The notes: generated from the letters alone by a model not told the origin. A DNA stretch of 6,935 bases from Parachlamydiaceae bacterium (GCA_013815395.1 JACDGH010000139.1:1-6935); one strand, 5' to 3'; shown: positions 1-6,537, counted from the first letter of the stretch. Program-made: numbers and translations.

Positions 1-23
1 GTATAGAATTAGATCGAACGTTA

Positions 24-50
24 AAGCTCCGATTTATGAAATAGGCGCTT
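24..50 (-). terminator. Imperfect hairpin downstream of the MFS gene
   Basis: Just past the transporter's stop codon, the minus strand can fold as AAGCGCC against GGAGCTT (one G/A mismatch). An inner ATTT/AAAT stem closes on a CAT loop after a further T/C mismatch. Only a short T stretch follows, so a strong intrinsic terminator is not shown. The placement suits the end of the transcription unit. Nothing else is seen in bases 1-57. Confidence 0.3.
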
Positions 51-57
51 ACATTTG

Positions 58-1353
58 TCAGCCTTCTATTTTTTCTTCAGAGACCGTTAACATGATAAGA
101 CCACCAATAATAAAAAGAAAAATAACGGAACTCATTCCCCAACGTAAGCTACCGCTGAGATAGGTAATCCAACCATACAGCAAAGGTCCAAAAAATGCTG
201 TCGCTTTACCTGAAAGCATATAAAAGCCAAACATTTCGTTGCGCAAGTGCGGTGGAGCGATGCGTGCCATAAAGGCTCGACTAGAGGACTGCACAGGGCC
301 TACAAAAATTCCTAAAATGATGCCTAGCAGCCAAAATTGCCACTTTGAAACTGCAATAATGGCCAAAGTCCCTGGAATGATTAATCCAATAAGGGACAAT
401 AAAATCATTCGTTTACTGCCAAAGCGGTCGTCATAATGAGCAAATATGAATGCACCAATTCCAGCTGTAACATTGAGGGAGATTCCAAATTCTAAAACTT
501 CTTGACTAGTCATATCAAAAACCGAGGCGGCGTAAATTCCCCCGAAAGCAAACAATGTGGCTAAACCATCGACATAAAATAATTTAGCGATCAAAAATCT
601 TACAATGTTTTTATAGATATAAATTTTTTTTAAAGTCGACCACAGCTGGTGCGCCCCAGCAGAAAATGCCCGTTTTAACGAAACCTGCCGTGGAGGTGAT
701 TGAGGAGTAAAGAAGAGGATGGGCCAAGAAAAAAAGAGTATCCAAGCGGCTGCAAAGAGAAAAGTCGCCCGCAAAGGGCCTTCAGGGACTTCCTTTAAAG
801 GACTTAAAAAAGATCCAAACCATTGATCATTTAGGAAAGCTAAGCAGAAGACTAAAGCAATTGTACCTCCAAAATATCCCATGCCCCAGCCCCAGCCAGA
901 CCATCGACCTATTTCCGAAGGTTTTGCCAACACTGGTAATATGGCATTATAAAAAACATATGCACCCTCAGCTCCGACAGAACCGAAGCCAATCAGAATA
1001 AGTGCTAGGGGAACATAGTTAGGAGAAGGTTGAACGAACCAAAGTAGGGCCGTGCAAATGATTGCAAGAAGGGTAAAACAAGCTAACCAAACTTTTCGGC
1101 CGCCGCTTTGATCGGCAGCCGCACCAATAAAAGGACTCATAATGGCAACAATTAAAGCAGAAAGTCCGGTGATAAAACCCCAAACAGCTGCCCCTGATGC
1201 GGGATCCGCTGCTACTTTATTGACGAAATAAGCCGCAAAAACAAAAGTTTGGATGAGAGTTGCAAAAGCGCTAGTGCCCCAGTCATAAAAAGCCCAAGAG
1301 ATAAGTGCTTTTCGATTAGAAGAAGGGTGATTGAATGGCTGGGGCTCTAGCAT
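58..1353 (-). CDS. UMF1-family MFS transporter (BtlA/Atg22-like permease)
   Basis: This is a 431-residue inner-membrane protein with about 11-12 hydrophobic segments, the full length expected of a major facilitator permease. It matches the UMF1 (COG2270, Atg22-like) branch. The N-terminal SWAFYDWGTSAFAT lies at residues 19-32. A central conserved block at 135-163 contains NAILP, IGRWSGWGWG and GYFGG. A C-terminal block at 355-390 contains QSSSRAFMARIAPP and SGKATAFFGP. Motif-A-like loops occur at 77-87 (GAAADQSGGRK) and 308-315 (DDRFGSKR). The substrate is unknown; fungal Atg22 exports amino acids from vacuoles, but that does not fix the bacterial role. The ATG at 1353 is preceded by an in-frame stop at 1375-1377 and has no clear Shine-Dalgarno. 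It starts 24 bases after the small membrane gene, so the two are probably co-transcribed. The family call is firm; the substrate is open. Confidence 0.93.
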   Translation of the reverse strand: MLEPQPFNHPSSNRKALISWAFYDWGTSAFATLIQTFVFAAYFVNKVAADPASGAAVWGFITGLSALIVAIMSPFIGAAADQSGGRKVWLACFTLLAIICTALLWFVQPSPNYVPLALILIGFGSVGAEGAYVFYNAILPVLAKPSEIGRWSGWGWGMGYFGGTIALVFCLAFLNDQWFGSFLSPLKEVPEGPLRATFLFAAAWILFFSWPILFFTPQSPPRQVSLKRAFSAGAHQLWSTLKKIYIYKNIVRFLIAKLFYVDGLATLFAFGGIYAASVFDMTSQEVLEFGISLNVTAGIGAFIFAHYDDRFGSKRMILLSLIGLIIPGTLAIIAVSKWQFWLLGIILGIFVGPVQSSSRAFMARIAPPHLRNEMFGFYMLSGKATAFFGPLLYGWITYLSGSLRWGMSSVIFLFIIGGLIMLTVSEEKIEG

Positions 1354-1377
1354 TTTACGCTTGATTCTAGTTTCTTA

Positions 1378-1527
1378 CTATTTGCCAATCAATATGAAAA
1401 TTCCAGCCAATAAAGCAATCACGCCCAACAAAAGTCCAGGAATAGCTACGGCTGCTATTGACACGATACCGACAAGAATAAGGTATATAGCTAAGAGAAT
1501 AAAGCCAATGTTGTTTGTAAATCTCAT
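1378..1527 (-). CDS. Small two-helix membrane protein, 49 aa
   Basis: This is a short ORF of 49 codons plus TAG. It encodes MRFTNNIGFILLAIY at the N-terminus and ends AGIFILIGK. Apart from the basic start and the final lysine it is almost wholly hydrophobic. It reads as two membrane helices (about residues 7-25 and 28-47) joined by a turn at P30-G31. An excellent SD, AGGAG, sits 7 bases before the ATG, so the start is well supported. Small proteins of this shape (short charged N-terminus, IGxILLAIYLIL, a second G/L-rich helix, terminal IG-K/R) are, from memory, common unnamed ORFs in several bacterial groups. Their function is unknown. The gene lies 24 bases upstream of the MFS transporter in the same direction and may be co-transcribed with it. 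The longer overlapping reading frames here lack protein-like composition. Confidence 0.8.
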   Translation of the reverse strand: MRFTNNIGFILLAIYLILVGIVSIAAVAIPGLLLGVIALLAGIFILIGK

Positions 1528-1534
1528 GAGAAAG

Positions 1535-1539
1535 CTCCT
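1535..1539 (-). promoter_or_regulatory. Strong Shine-Dalgarno of the 49-aa membrane protein
   Basis: The minus strand reads AAAGGAGCTTTCTCATG. The AGGAG core is 7 bases from the ATG, an ideal spacing. It is the strongest ribosome-binding site in the window and the main reason to accept so short a gene. Confidence 0.8.
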
Positions 1540-1553
1540 TTAGGTTTTTTGAT

Positions 1554-1583
1554 AAAATAGTGTTTTGGATGCATTTGATGCAA
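1554..1583 (-). promoter_or_regulatory. Possible promoter with TGCAT dyad, upstream of the small membrane gene
   Basis: On the minus strand, TTGCAT (1583-1578) is followed after 18 bases by TATTTT (1559-1554), a weak sigma-70-like pair. A perfect short dyad, TGCAT-TTG-ATGCA (1570-1582), overlaps the -35 and the spacer, where a repressor or activator could bind. The boxes match consensus poorly, so this is tentative. The rest of the spacer (to 1808) is AT-rich, with no gene, tRNA or clear terminator that I can see. Read-through from the operon above is therefore also possible. Confidence 0.28.
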
Positions 1584-1788
1584 AAAACATTCCAAATCAT
1601 GTTGAAAATGAAATTAATGTTTGTTGTTAAACTTTGCAATAAAAAATTTATCATTGCTTGATTTCATTGTTGTTCATTGGTAAGATTTTTGTGTTATTTC
1701 AAGCCCTTTGTTGCTCTTTATACTAAACTACAATGGTTTTTAAAATACCTCATCTATTTGTGCGACCCCTTTTTTATTTTTCCCAGTA

Positions 1789-1798
1789 ATCACGTGAT
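1789..1798. repeat. Perfect 10-bp palindrome ATCACGTGAT
   Basis: This is a perfect self-complementary decamer, 10 bases beyond the stop codon of the DUF4910 gene. With no loop it cannot form a good terminator hairpin, and on the minus strand the T-run comes before it rather than after. It could be a binding site for a dimeric protein or chance. Confidence 0.3.
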
Positions 1799-1808
1799 GA
1801 AAAAAAAC

Positions 1809-3086
1809 TTATATGATTTTTATTAATTTTTTTTCCTGCCAGCGATCTAAATAGTTCATTGCTTCGTTTTTAGATAAATTTACACTTTTAGCTAATTTTT
1901 CTACAAAAATGTGATCCGGGATCAGAGACATTAAATCCATTAAATTGCGTAATTTCTTTTGATTTTCATTTACTGTGATGTTAAAGGCAAGTTGTCCAGG
2001 ATCGACATACAGCTGATACTCCGGGTGAGAAAGTCCGACAACCCCAGAATATTGTTTACATACTAATGAAGAAGATTCTAGTAGCCTAATTGTTTCTTCT
2101 AAAACCGATATTGATTCGACAAGTGCAGCATCATCGATGATCGAAGGGTTATCTTTATCAGAATGATATTCAGGATAAGGGAAGCGTGAAAGGCTGGACA
2201 TAGGTATGCCAACGCTTTCCCAGACCACTTCATCATTGCAAATGATGTCGCGAAAGCCACCCTTTCTATAGGGTGTATTTTTGAGTTTTAAAGCCTCTTC
2301 TAAGACCTCTTCAAGATAGCTATTTCCTTTGGCAGTAGCTTGTAAGGCTAAAGGAGTTTTGCTGCCAAGCATTTCGAGAAAACAGCTTTCAAGAATATTT
2401 GGATCTCTGTTGTATTTCAAATAGAAAACGGAACCAATAATTTCTTGCACTAAGATAAGTCGATAGGTGAACTTTGTATCTTGTTTGAAAAGCCGCTCAA
2501 ACAAATCTACAGCAACAGCCACTCCTGCAAGGTCATCATTGGCCATGCCTCCATGATCAAGATGAGCAACAAAAGCAAACCCATAAGGAGTTCTCCCAGG
2601 CTTAATAACTTCTGCAACGCTCAAGTAACCCGGGGATTCTTGAGTCGCTATGTCAATTGTATACATCCCTTCTTGCAGAGAATCATAAAAATTTTGCGTG
2701 ACACAAAAACCCCACTCTCTTTCCCAAGGACGGTAATTTTGTCGAAAATGGTAGGGGGTCGCATCTGGGATGCGGCTATCAAAATGTAAATGCTTTTTAA
2801 GTTCACATAATGAAACACATCCATGAAAAGATGTGGATAAACCAATAAGTTGCAAAGGACTTGATGTAGAGAATATTTGTCGTCCTTCAAAGTTAATGGA
2901 GGCTGTAAGAATATCAAATTTTGGAGGGATTTCCCAACCCTGGTCATGTTTTTCCGAACGATATTCGTAAATATGAAAAGGAAGAATTTTTTGGAAGTAG
3001 CTTAAGCAAGCATCATAATCACTTGAACAGAAATTTCGATTTTTGATCCATAGATCTTCGATAATTTTGCGAGCAAATAGTGGCAT
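1809..3086 (-). CDS. DUF4910/UCP015244-family putative metallo-aminopeptidase with C-terminal winged helix
   Basis: This 425-residue cytosolic protein has no signal peptide. It follows the layout of the DUF4910 family: an M28-like zinc-peptidase fold with an inserted DUF2172-type domain and a C-terminal winged helix. Visible landmarks are GWEIPPKFDI (50-59), WGFCVTQNF (125-133) and the metal-site-like HLDHGGMANDDLAG (175-188). QEIIGS (214-219) carries the expected catalytic Glu at 215. NDE lies at 284-286 and YPEYHSDKDN at 304-313, with H308 as a likely metal ligand. Residues about 375-425 resemble a small winged helix (SVNLSKNEAMNYLDRW). All expected catalytic residues appear to be present, so it is probably active, but family substrates are not established. 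Members often sit in polysaccharide or metabolite clusters (from memory). It is the last gene of the operon, starting 11 bases after the acyltransferase stop. Its SD-like AGGGA (3098-3094), 7 bases from the ATG, overlaps that stop. Family assignment is good; activity is inferred. Confidence 0.87.
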   Translation of the reverse strand: MPLFARKIIEDLWIKNRNFCSSDYDACLSYFQKILPFHIYEYRSEKHDQGWEIPPKFDILTASINFEGRQIFSTSSPLQLIGLSTSFHGCVSLCELKKHLHFDSRIPDATPYHFRQNYRPWEREWGFCVTQNFYDSLQEGMYTIDIATQESPGYLSVAEVIKPGRTPYGFAFVAHLDHGGMANDDLAGVAVAVDLFERLFKQDTKFTYRLILVQEIIGSVFYLKYNRDPNILESCFLEMLGSKTPLALQATAKGNSYLEEVLEEALKLKNTPYRKGGFRDIICNDEVVWESVGIPMSSLSRFPYPEYHSDKDNPSIIDDAALVESISVLEETIRLLESSSLVCKQYSGVVGLSHPEYQLYVDPGQLAFNITVNENQKKLRNLMDLMSLIPDHIFVEKLAKSVNLSKNEAMNYLDRWQEKKLIKII

Positions 3087-3097
3087 ATTAAATTCCC

Positions 3098-3928
3098 TTA
3101 ATTTTTTGGTGCAGTCGCTCCATCACAAGGAATCTTTCCTGGGACAAAGGCAGGGGGGTGTTTTAAAAAGAAGTAAGGATTCGCATCTAGGCATTGGATA
3201 CCGGTATTAAAAACATCTTGAGCGGTAGCACAACGAAGTGTTCCTTGGCCAACGGTGGCAATTTCTAACTGTTTATGCTGGATGAGTTTAGTTTCAAAGT
3301 TATTTAAATCGTATTCTATATCGAAATCAAGATAGCGCACAGAGCTTACAGGAGAGCCAAATATTTGCTTACCAGCGCGCAACACTGGCGTTTGAAAAAC
3401 TTTACAGTACATGTGCGGTACCCCATATTGCTGTTCTATATAATGAACATAGGTCATCGGCTGTATGGTCACGCCAATAAATAAAATTTTACCTCCCATC
3501 ATCCTTAAGCGATGCCAAGGAGAAGTAACCCCATATCCTGATAAAGAATCATCTCCCGCTAATTCATGCGCTCGCGCTCCGATGGCAGCAATGCTTTGAA
3601 GAGGATTACAACTGCGAACTCTATCTGGAAGGCTGGCCACATAGCGACTAAATGATCCTAGCGAGAGCGATACGGGTGATGTTTCTGTGTCGAAAGGCGT
3701 TCCGTAGCGCGCATATTCATAGAAGTAAGCGGGCACAGCCAGTGTGCCGCCTTGGCCGACCGCTTCTTGGAGCGTTTTTAGATAAAAGGGTAATATTTCC
3801 TTCGCATCTGAAATGGAAGCAGGCATGCCTAATGCGCGCATATCGCTGTGGATCAGGACTACATCACCGGTTTTTATGCCGACTCTTACTAAGGCGCTAG
3901 GCAAGGTTTCTAATAAATCATTGTGCAT
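3098..3928 (-). CDS. AAC(3)-family N-acyltransferase
   Basis: This is a 276-residue cytosolic enzyme of the aminoglycoside 3-N-acetyltransferase family, which moves an acyl group from acyl-CoA to an amine. Family landmarks, in order, are GDVVLIHSDMRALG (21-34), TLAVPAYFYEY (62-72), RVRSCNPLQSIAAIG (103-117), GVTSPWHRL (133-141), GGKILFIGV (145-153) and TYVHYIEQ (159-166) with the conserved His162 and Glu165. The usual RSxHP motif reads RSCNP, with Asn108 replacing His. That fits a biosynthetic relative better than a resistance enzyme. An upstream ATG at 4015 would give 305 residues. I prefer 3928 because it has an SD (AGGA), lies 7 bases after the preceding stop, gives the usual family length, and places MHNDLLETL where members normally begin. 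The longer form would overlap the upstream gene by 80 bases. The gene's middle is richer in GC than its neighbours. The substrate is unknown, and drug resistance should not be assumed. Confidence 0.88.
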   Translation of the reverse strand: MHNDLLETLPSALVRVGIKTGDVVLIHSDMRALGMPASISDAKEILPFYLKTLQEAVGQGGTLAVPAYFYEYARYGTPFDTETSPVSLSLGSFSRYVASLPDRVRSCNPLQSIAAIGARAHELAGDDSLSGYGVTSPWHRLRMMGGKILFIGVTIQPMTYVHYIEQQYGVPHMYCKVFQTPVLRAGKQIFGSPVSSVRYLDFDIEYDLNNFETKLIQHKQLEIATVGQGTLRCATAQDVFNTGIQCLDANPYFFLKHPPAFVPGKIPCDGATAPKN

Positions 3929-3933
3929 AAATA

Positions 3934-3937
3934 TCCT
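3934..3937 (-). promoter_or_regulatory. Shine-Dalgarno that decides the AAC(3) start
   Basis: The minus strand reads TAGGATATTTATG. The stop TAG of the LuxE-LuxC gene overlaps the AGGA, and the ATG follows 5 bases later. This supports the start at 3928 and suggests translational coupling. Confidence 0.65.
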
Positions 3938-6239
3938 AGCTATTGGGGTGGGTGTGATGGATTTCGATACAGCGTGTGAGTTCTTGAATAATATCGTATC
4001 CATCCCAAACCGCACTAAAATTTAGGGCTTCTCCGATTGGTACGATGCGTGTAGGGCCTTTTCCTTTTAGGCTTTTGGTAAATTGATCCAAGAGTGAAAT
4101 TTCAAAGCCAAAATAGGTAAGTGTTTGGTCGCGTAATGAAATGTGGTCATTCATTTCATGTAAGTTTTTAAGTGCAATATGATAAAAAAGTCCGGCACCG
4201 GAGTGGGATAAATTCGCCTTTTTTAGGTGTAACACTGAGAGCTCGTTGCTTGAAGTTTGCACGGAAAGCACAGGGTGTTGAGCACAAAGAGTATAGATAA
4301 CAGTCTGCTTATGTAAAAAGTCGCTTAAAGGAACTTGATAACCCCTGTGTTGAATTTCATGATTTAAAAAGAGATAAAATTGTTTTGAAGCAATCTCTGT
4401 TTCTTCATCCACACCAATCCAGAAAATAACTCGAGGGGAGGAACATCCATGCTGATCGAAGCCGTAAGCATCACGAAAGAAGGACTGAGCCAAATTTGCT
4501 TTCTGGTCATTGTTGAGGGCTAAGTAGTTATCAGAAGCAATGACGGCATAGGAGGTTCGATCAGGGAAAACAATTTCTTTGGCATAGGGGTTTATAGGAA
4601 TGTTTCTGATTTCATTAATTGTATTGTTACTTCCCCAAATGATGCGTACATCCGCAGCAGCGGAAAGCCTTGTAGTAACATCCTCTTCATGTGCATATCT
4701 GATAAAACTATTCGTGCGAGCTATGGTTTTAAAAGCTGTATCTTCCAACAGCTTTGCAATTGTCTCATGGATTTGTTTTATAGCAATGCTTTGCTTAGAG
4801 GGGAGTCTTACAATATTATTGTTACCCGCTAGAAGGGAAAGAATCCAAGAATAGGCAAACAAGGTATCGACATTTGAGGCCGTAATATGGAAAACTAAGC
4901 CACGCGGTGCTCGGATAATGGACAGTGATGATTGGCTTTCAAAACGGCTCTTAAGCTCGTTTAATTGAGCTGAACGGAGCCAAAATCCTAGCGCTGCAAT
5001 GTCGGGATCGTTGCTTCGGGATAACTTTTTTGCAAGATTTTGACAAAATTCAAGTAATATGGGCGAGAAAGGTCCATGTTCGCATTCAGAGGAGGGAAAA
5101 TTGAAGAAATCTTGAGCCTTTGGGTAGGGTTCTTTTCCTTCATTGTACAGGAAAGATTTAGTATGGCCATTATGCAGAGTAAATGTGTCACCGCAGCCTC
5201 TTGGTTCAGCCTGTGGGACCCTTCCCTCTACCCAGAAAAATTTACCTTTGCGTCCGCAAGCGCATGTGTCAATGCCTTTAATACAACCTAAGTCCTCTGT
5301 GAGAAGAGAGTGTCCTGGATAACTTGTGGGCAATAAACTGAGCGCTTGTATAACGCCTATTTGTCCTTGCTGGGCAGGTTGCCAGGATATGGGATTGCGC
5401 ACGATCACATCGGCAAAAGAAGGACAATGTAAATTTCCTTCTTCACATTCTACAAAAATACTTCCTATCTGCTCCACCATCCCATAAAAACTGTGGCAAT
5501 GAAGTAAGTTAAAATATTTTTTTAATTCTTTCTTAAAGACATCGTTTTCAATAGATTTTTCTTTTAATTTTTTCCAGCCTCCACCATGAAAAAGAATTGC
5601 ATGGGAGAAATCAAATTCGCCGGGTGTAGAATCTGCAAGAAAATGTTCCCAAAGAATATATGTGAAACCGAAGATAAATATCCTTTCCCCTTGATGTTTT
5701 TGCATCCATTCTTTAAGTGCTTTTTTCTTGATTTTCATTTCTTCGTCAAGAGCATATAAGTGATCACAGCCGAATTGGCTCATGCCAACAATACCTGCGC
5801 CCCGCGCACTGAAATGTTTAGGGTCTTTAATCGCATTGGGGGAGTCAATGATCAGCATGGGCAGACGTTTAGTGCCTAAATAGGTTTGCATGATTGTGGC
5901 TAAAGCCATGCTTTGACGTTGACTTGTTGCAGAATCCAAAGTAATTAGGCTAGGAATTCCCCCTGTTGTACCGCTCGACACTATTGTTTTAAAGATTTTT
6001 TCTTTGGAAATGCTAGATAACAAAATATCTTTAAAAATATTAACAGGGAGAAAGGGAATCTCATTGATTGTTGAATAATCGGTATTATTATTATAGATGA
6101 GACGAAGAATATGGGCATATGCTGGGCAGTGTTGGTAATGATATTGAACGAGTTCATTTAACTGCCTTGTAAGTAAGAGCTCCTTTTGCGGTTGGCTAAT
6201 CTCATAAGGTGAATTTTTTATAAATGTTTGAATATCCAT
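3936..6239 (-). CDS. LuxE-LuxC fusion: acyl-protein synthetase / acyl-CoA reductase
   Basis: This 767-residue protein has two enzymes in one chain. The N-terminal LuxE-type synthetase (about 1-360) shows IPFLPVNIFKD (61-71), the ATP-binding SSGTTGG (88-94), LFHGGGWKKL (216-225), SFYGMVEQIGS (250-260), CACGRKGKFFWVEGR (326-340) and RGCGDT (347-352). Cys349, near the domain's end, is the likely acyl-carrying cysteine, matching the C-terminal acylated Cys of LuxE. The LuxC-type reductase (about 385-767) shows APRGLVFHITASNVDTL (444-460), GNNNIVRLPSK (472-482), NPYAKEIVFPDR (550-561), DQHGCSSPRV (595-604) with Cys599 the likely catalytic nucleophile, and RIVPIGEALNF (731-741). Both domains look complete. 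In luminous bacteria LuxC and LuxE are separate proteins that associate to turn fatty acids into aldehyde. Here they are fused, with no luciferase nearby. The ATG at 6239 lacks a clear SD, but the N-terminus fits LuxE starts. It is the first gene of the operon, 7 bases before the acyltransferase. Identity of the domains is firm; the acid substrate is unknown. Confidence 0.92.
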   Translation of the reverse strand: MDIQTFIKNSPYEISQPQKELLLTRQLNELVQYHYQHCPAYAHILRLIYNNNTDYSTINEIPFLPVNIFKDILLSSISKEKIFKTIVSSGTTGGIPSLITLDSATSQRQSMALATIMQTYLGTKRLPMLIIDSPNAIKDPKHFSARGAGIVGMSQFGCDHLYALDEEMKIKKKALKEWMQKHQGERIFIFGFTYILWEHFLADSTPGEFDFSHAILFHGGGWKKLKEKSIENDVFKKELKKYFNLLHCHSFYGMVEQIGSIFVECEEGNLHCPSFADVIVRNPISWQPAQQGQIGVIQALSLLPTSYPGHSLLTEDLGCIKGIDTCACGRKGKFFWVEGRVPQAEPRGCGDTFTLHNGHTKSFLYNEGKEPYPKAQDFFNFPSSECEHGPFSPILLEFCQNLAKKLSRSNDPDIAALGFWLRSAQLNELKSRFESQSSLSIIRAPRGLVFHITASNVDTLFAYSWILSLLAGNNNIVRLPSKQSIAIKQIHETIAKLLEDTAFKTIARTNSFIRYAHEEDVTTRLSAAADVRIIWGSNNTINEIRNIPINPYAKEIVFPDRTSYAVIASDNYLALNNDQKANLAQSFFRDAYGFDQHGCSSPRVIFWIGVDEETEIASKQFYLFLNHEIQHRGYQVPLSDFLHKQTVIYTLCAQHPVLSVQTSSNELSVLHLKKANLSHSGAGLFYHIALKNLHEMNDHISLRDQTLTYFGFEISLLDQFTKSLKGKGPTRIVPIGEALNFSAVWDGYDIIQELTRCIEIHHTHPNS

Positions 6240-6249
6240 GCATAAAACT

Positions 6250-6286
6250 TGGCTAATTTTATAGCTTGGTGTAATCGATTTAGCCA
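6250..6286 (-). promoter_or_regulatory. Possible operon promoter inside an inverted repeat
   Basis: A perfect 7-bp inverted repeat, TGGCTAA (6250-6256) and TTAGCCA (6280-6286), has arm centres 30 bases apart. On the minus strand the upstream arm supplies TGGCTA as a weak -35. After 17 bases comes TATAAA (6263-6258), a good -10, which overlaps the second arm on its downstream side. Transcription would begin about 12 bases before the ATG, leaving a very short leader with no SD. The dyad could be an operator whose two half-sites lie about three helical turns apart. This is a pattern call only. Confidence 0.33.
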
Positions 6287-6308
6287 GAAGCAGTCAAGAG
6301 GAAAGCGT

Positions 6309-6481
6309 CTAATTAAATACTACGTAAAGAAGCTTCAATAAATTGACCAGTCTAGGATTCAGCCTGCACCCTCTCAAACTAAGACTTTGCAAATTGACCA
6401 TTAAGATTATTAACCTAGGCTAACGTCTAAACCCGCTAAACTAGCTATACCTGCATTGTGAGCTAAAAAAATGAACAACAT
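6309..6481 (-). pseudogene. Decayed leucine-rich-repeat gene fragment
   Basis: Two short frames on the minus strand read like pieces of a cysteine-containing LRR protein. The first (6481-6410, 23 codons) contains NAGIASLAGL. The second, in another frame (6401-6309, 30 codons), contains VNLQSLSLRGC followed by LNPRLVNLLKLL. Joined, they approximate one LRR unit of the form xxAGLxxLxxLxxLQxLxLxxC that is abundant in Parachlamydiaceae LRR proteins. A frameshift and stop codons separate and end them, and neither has an SD. The remnant is short, so resemblance by chance in AT-rich DNA cannot be excluded. Apart from this and the two promoters, I see nothing in 6240-6600. Confidence 0.38.
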
Positions 6482-6508
6482 TCTACATATTGCGCTTAAG
6501 ATTTCATG

Positions 6509-6537
6509 TTGACAATATACTCTTCTCTTCTTAAATT
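6509..6537 (+). promoter_or_regulatory. Sigma-70-like promoter for the gene at 6601
   Basis: A perfect -35 TTGACA (6509-6514) is followed by a 17-base spacer and TAAATT (6532-6537), which matches TATAAT at 4 of 6 positions. Transcription would start near 6544, giving a leader of about 57 bases. It points toward the partial plus-strand gene and is the best promoter match in the window. Confidence 0.5.

Noticed and set aside
1367..1654. 95-codon minus-strand frame overlapping the small membrane gene
   Set aside because: It overlaps the 49-aa gene in another frame, has a tryptophan/serine/arginine/cysteine-rich composition with no family resemblance, and lacks an SD at its ATG.
3929..4015. N-terminal extension of the acyltransferase to the ATG at 4015
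   Set aside because: It would overlap the LuxE-LuxC gene by 80 bases and adds 29 residues unlike the family. The SD at 3934-3937 supports 3928.
3652..4025. Two plus-strand frames (82 and 70 codons) opposite the acyltransferase gene
   Set aside because: They are antisense shadows of a gene with strong family motifs, and their open frames follow from its GC-rich codons.
1809..6239. Bioluminescence (lux) operon
   Set aside because: No luciferase subunits or LuxD are present, the gene order differs from luxCDABE, and the partners are an acyltransferase and a hydrolase.
6258..6297. TTGACT (6297-6292, minus) as the -35 for TATAAA (6263-6258)
   Set aside because: The spacer is 28 bases, too long for sigma-70, and no better -10 lies 16-18 bases downstream of TTGACT.
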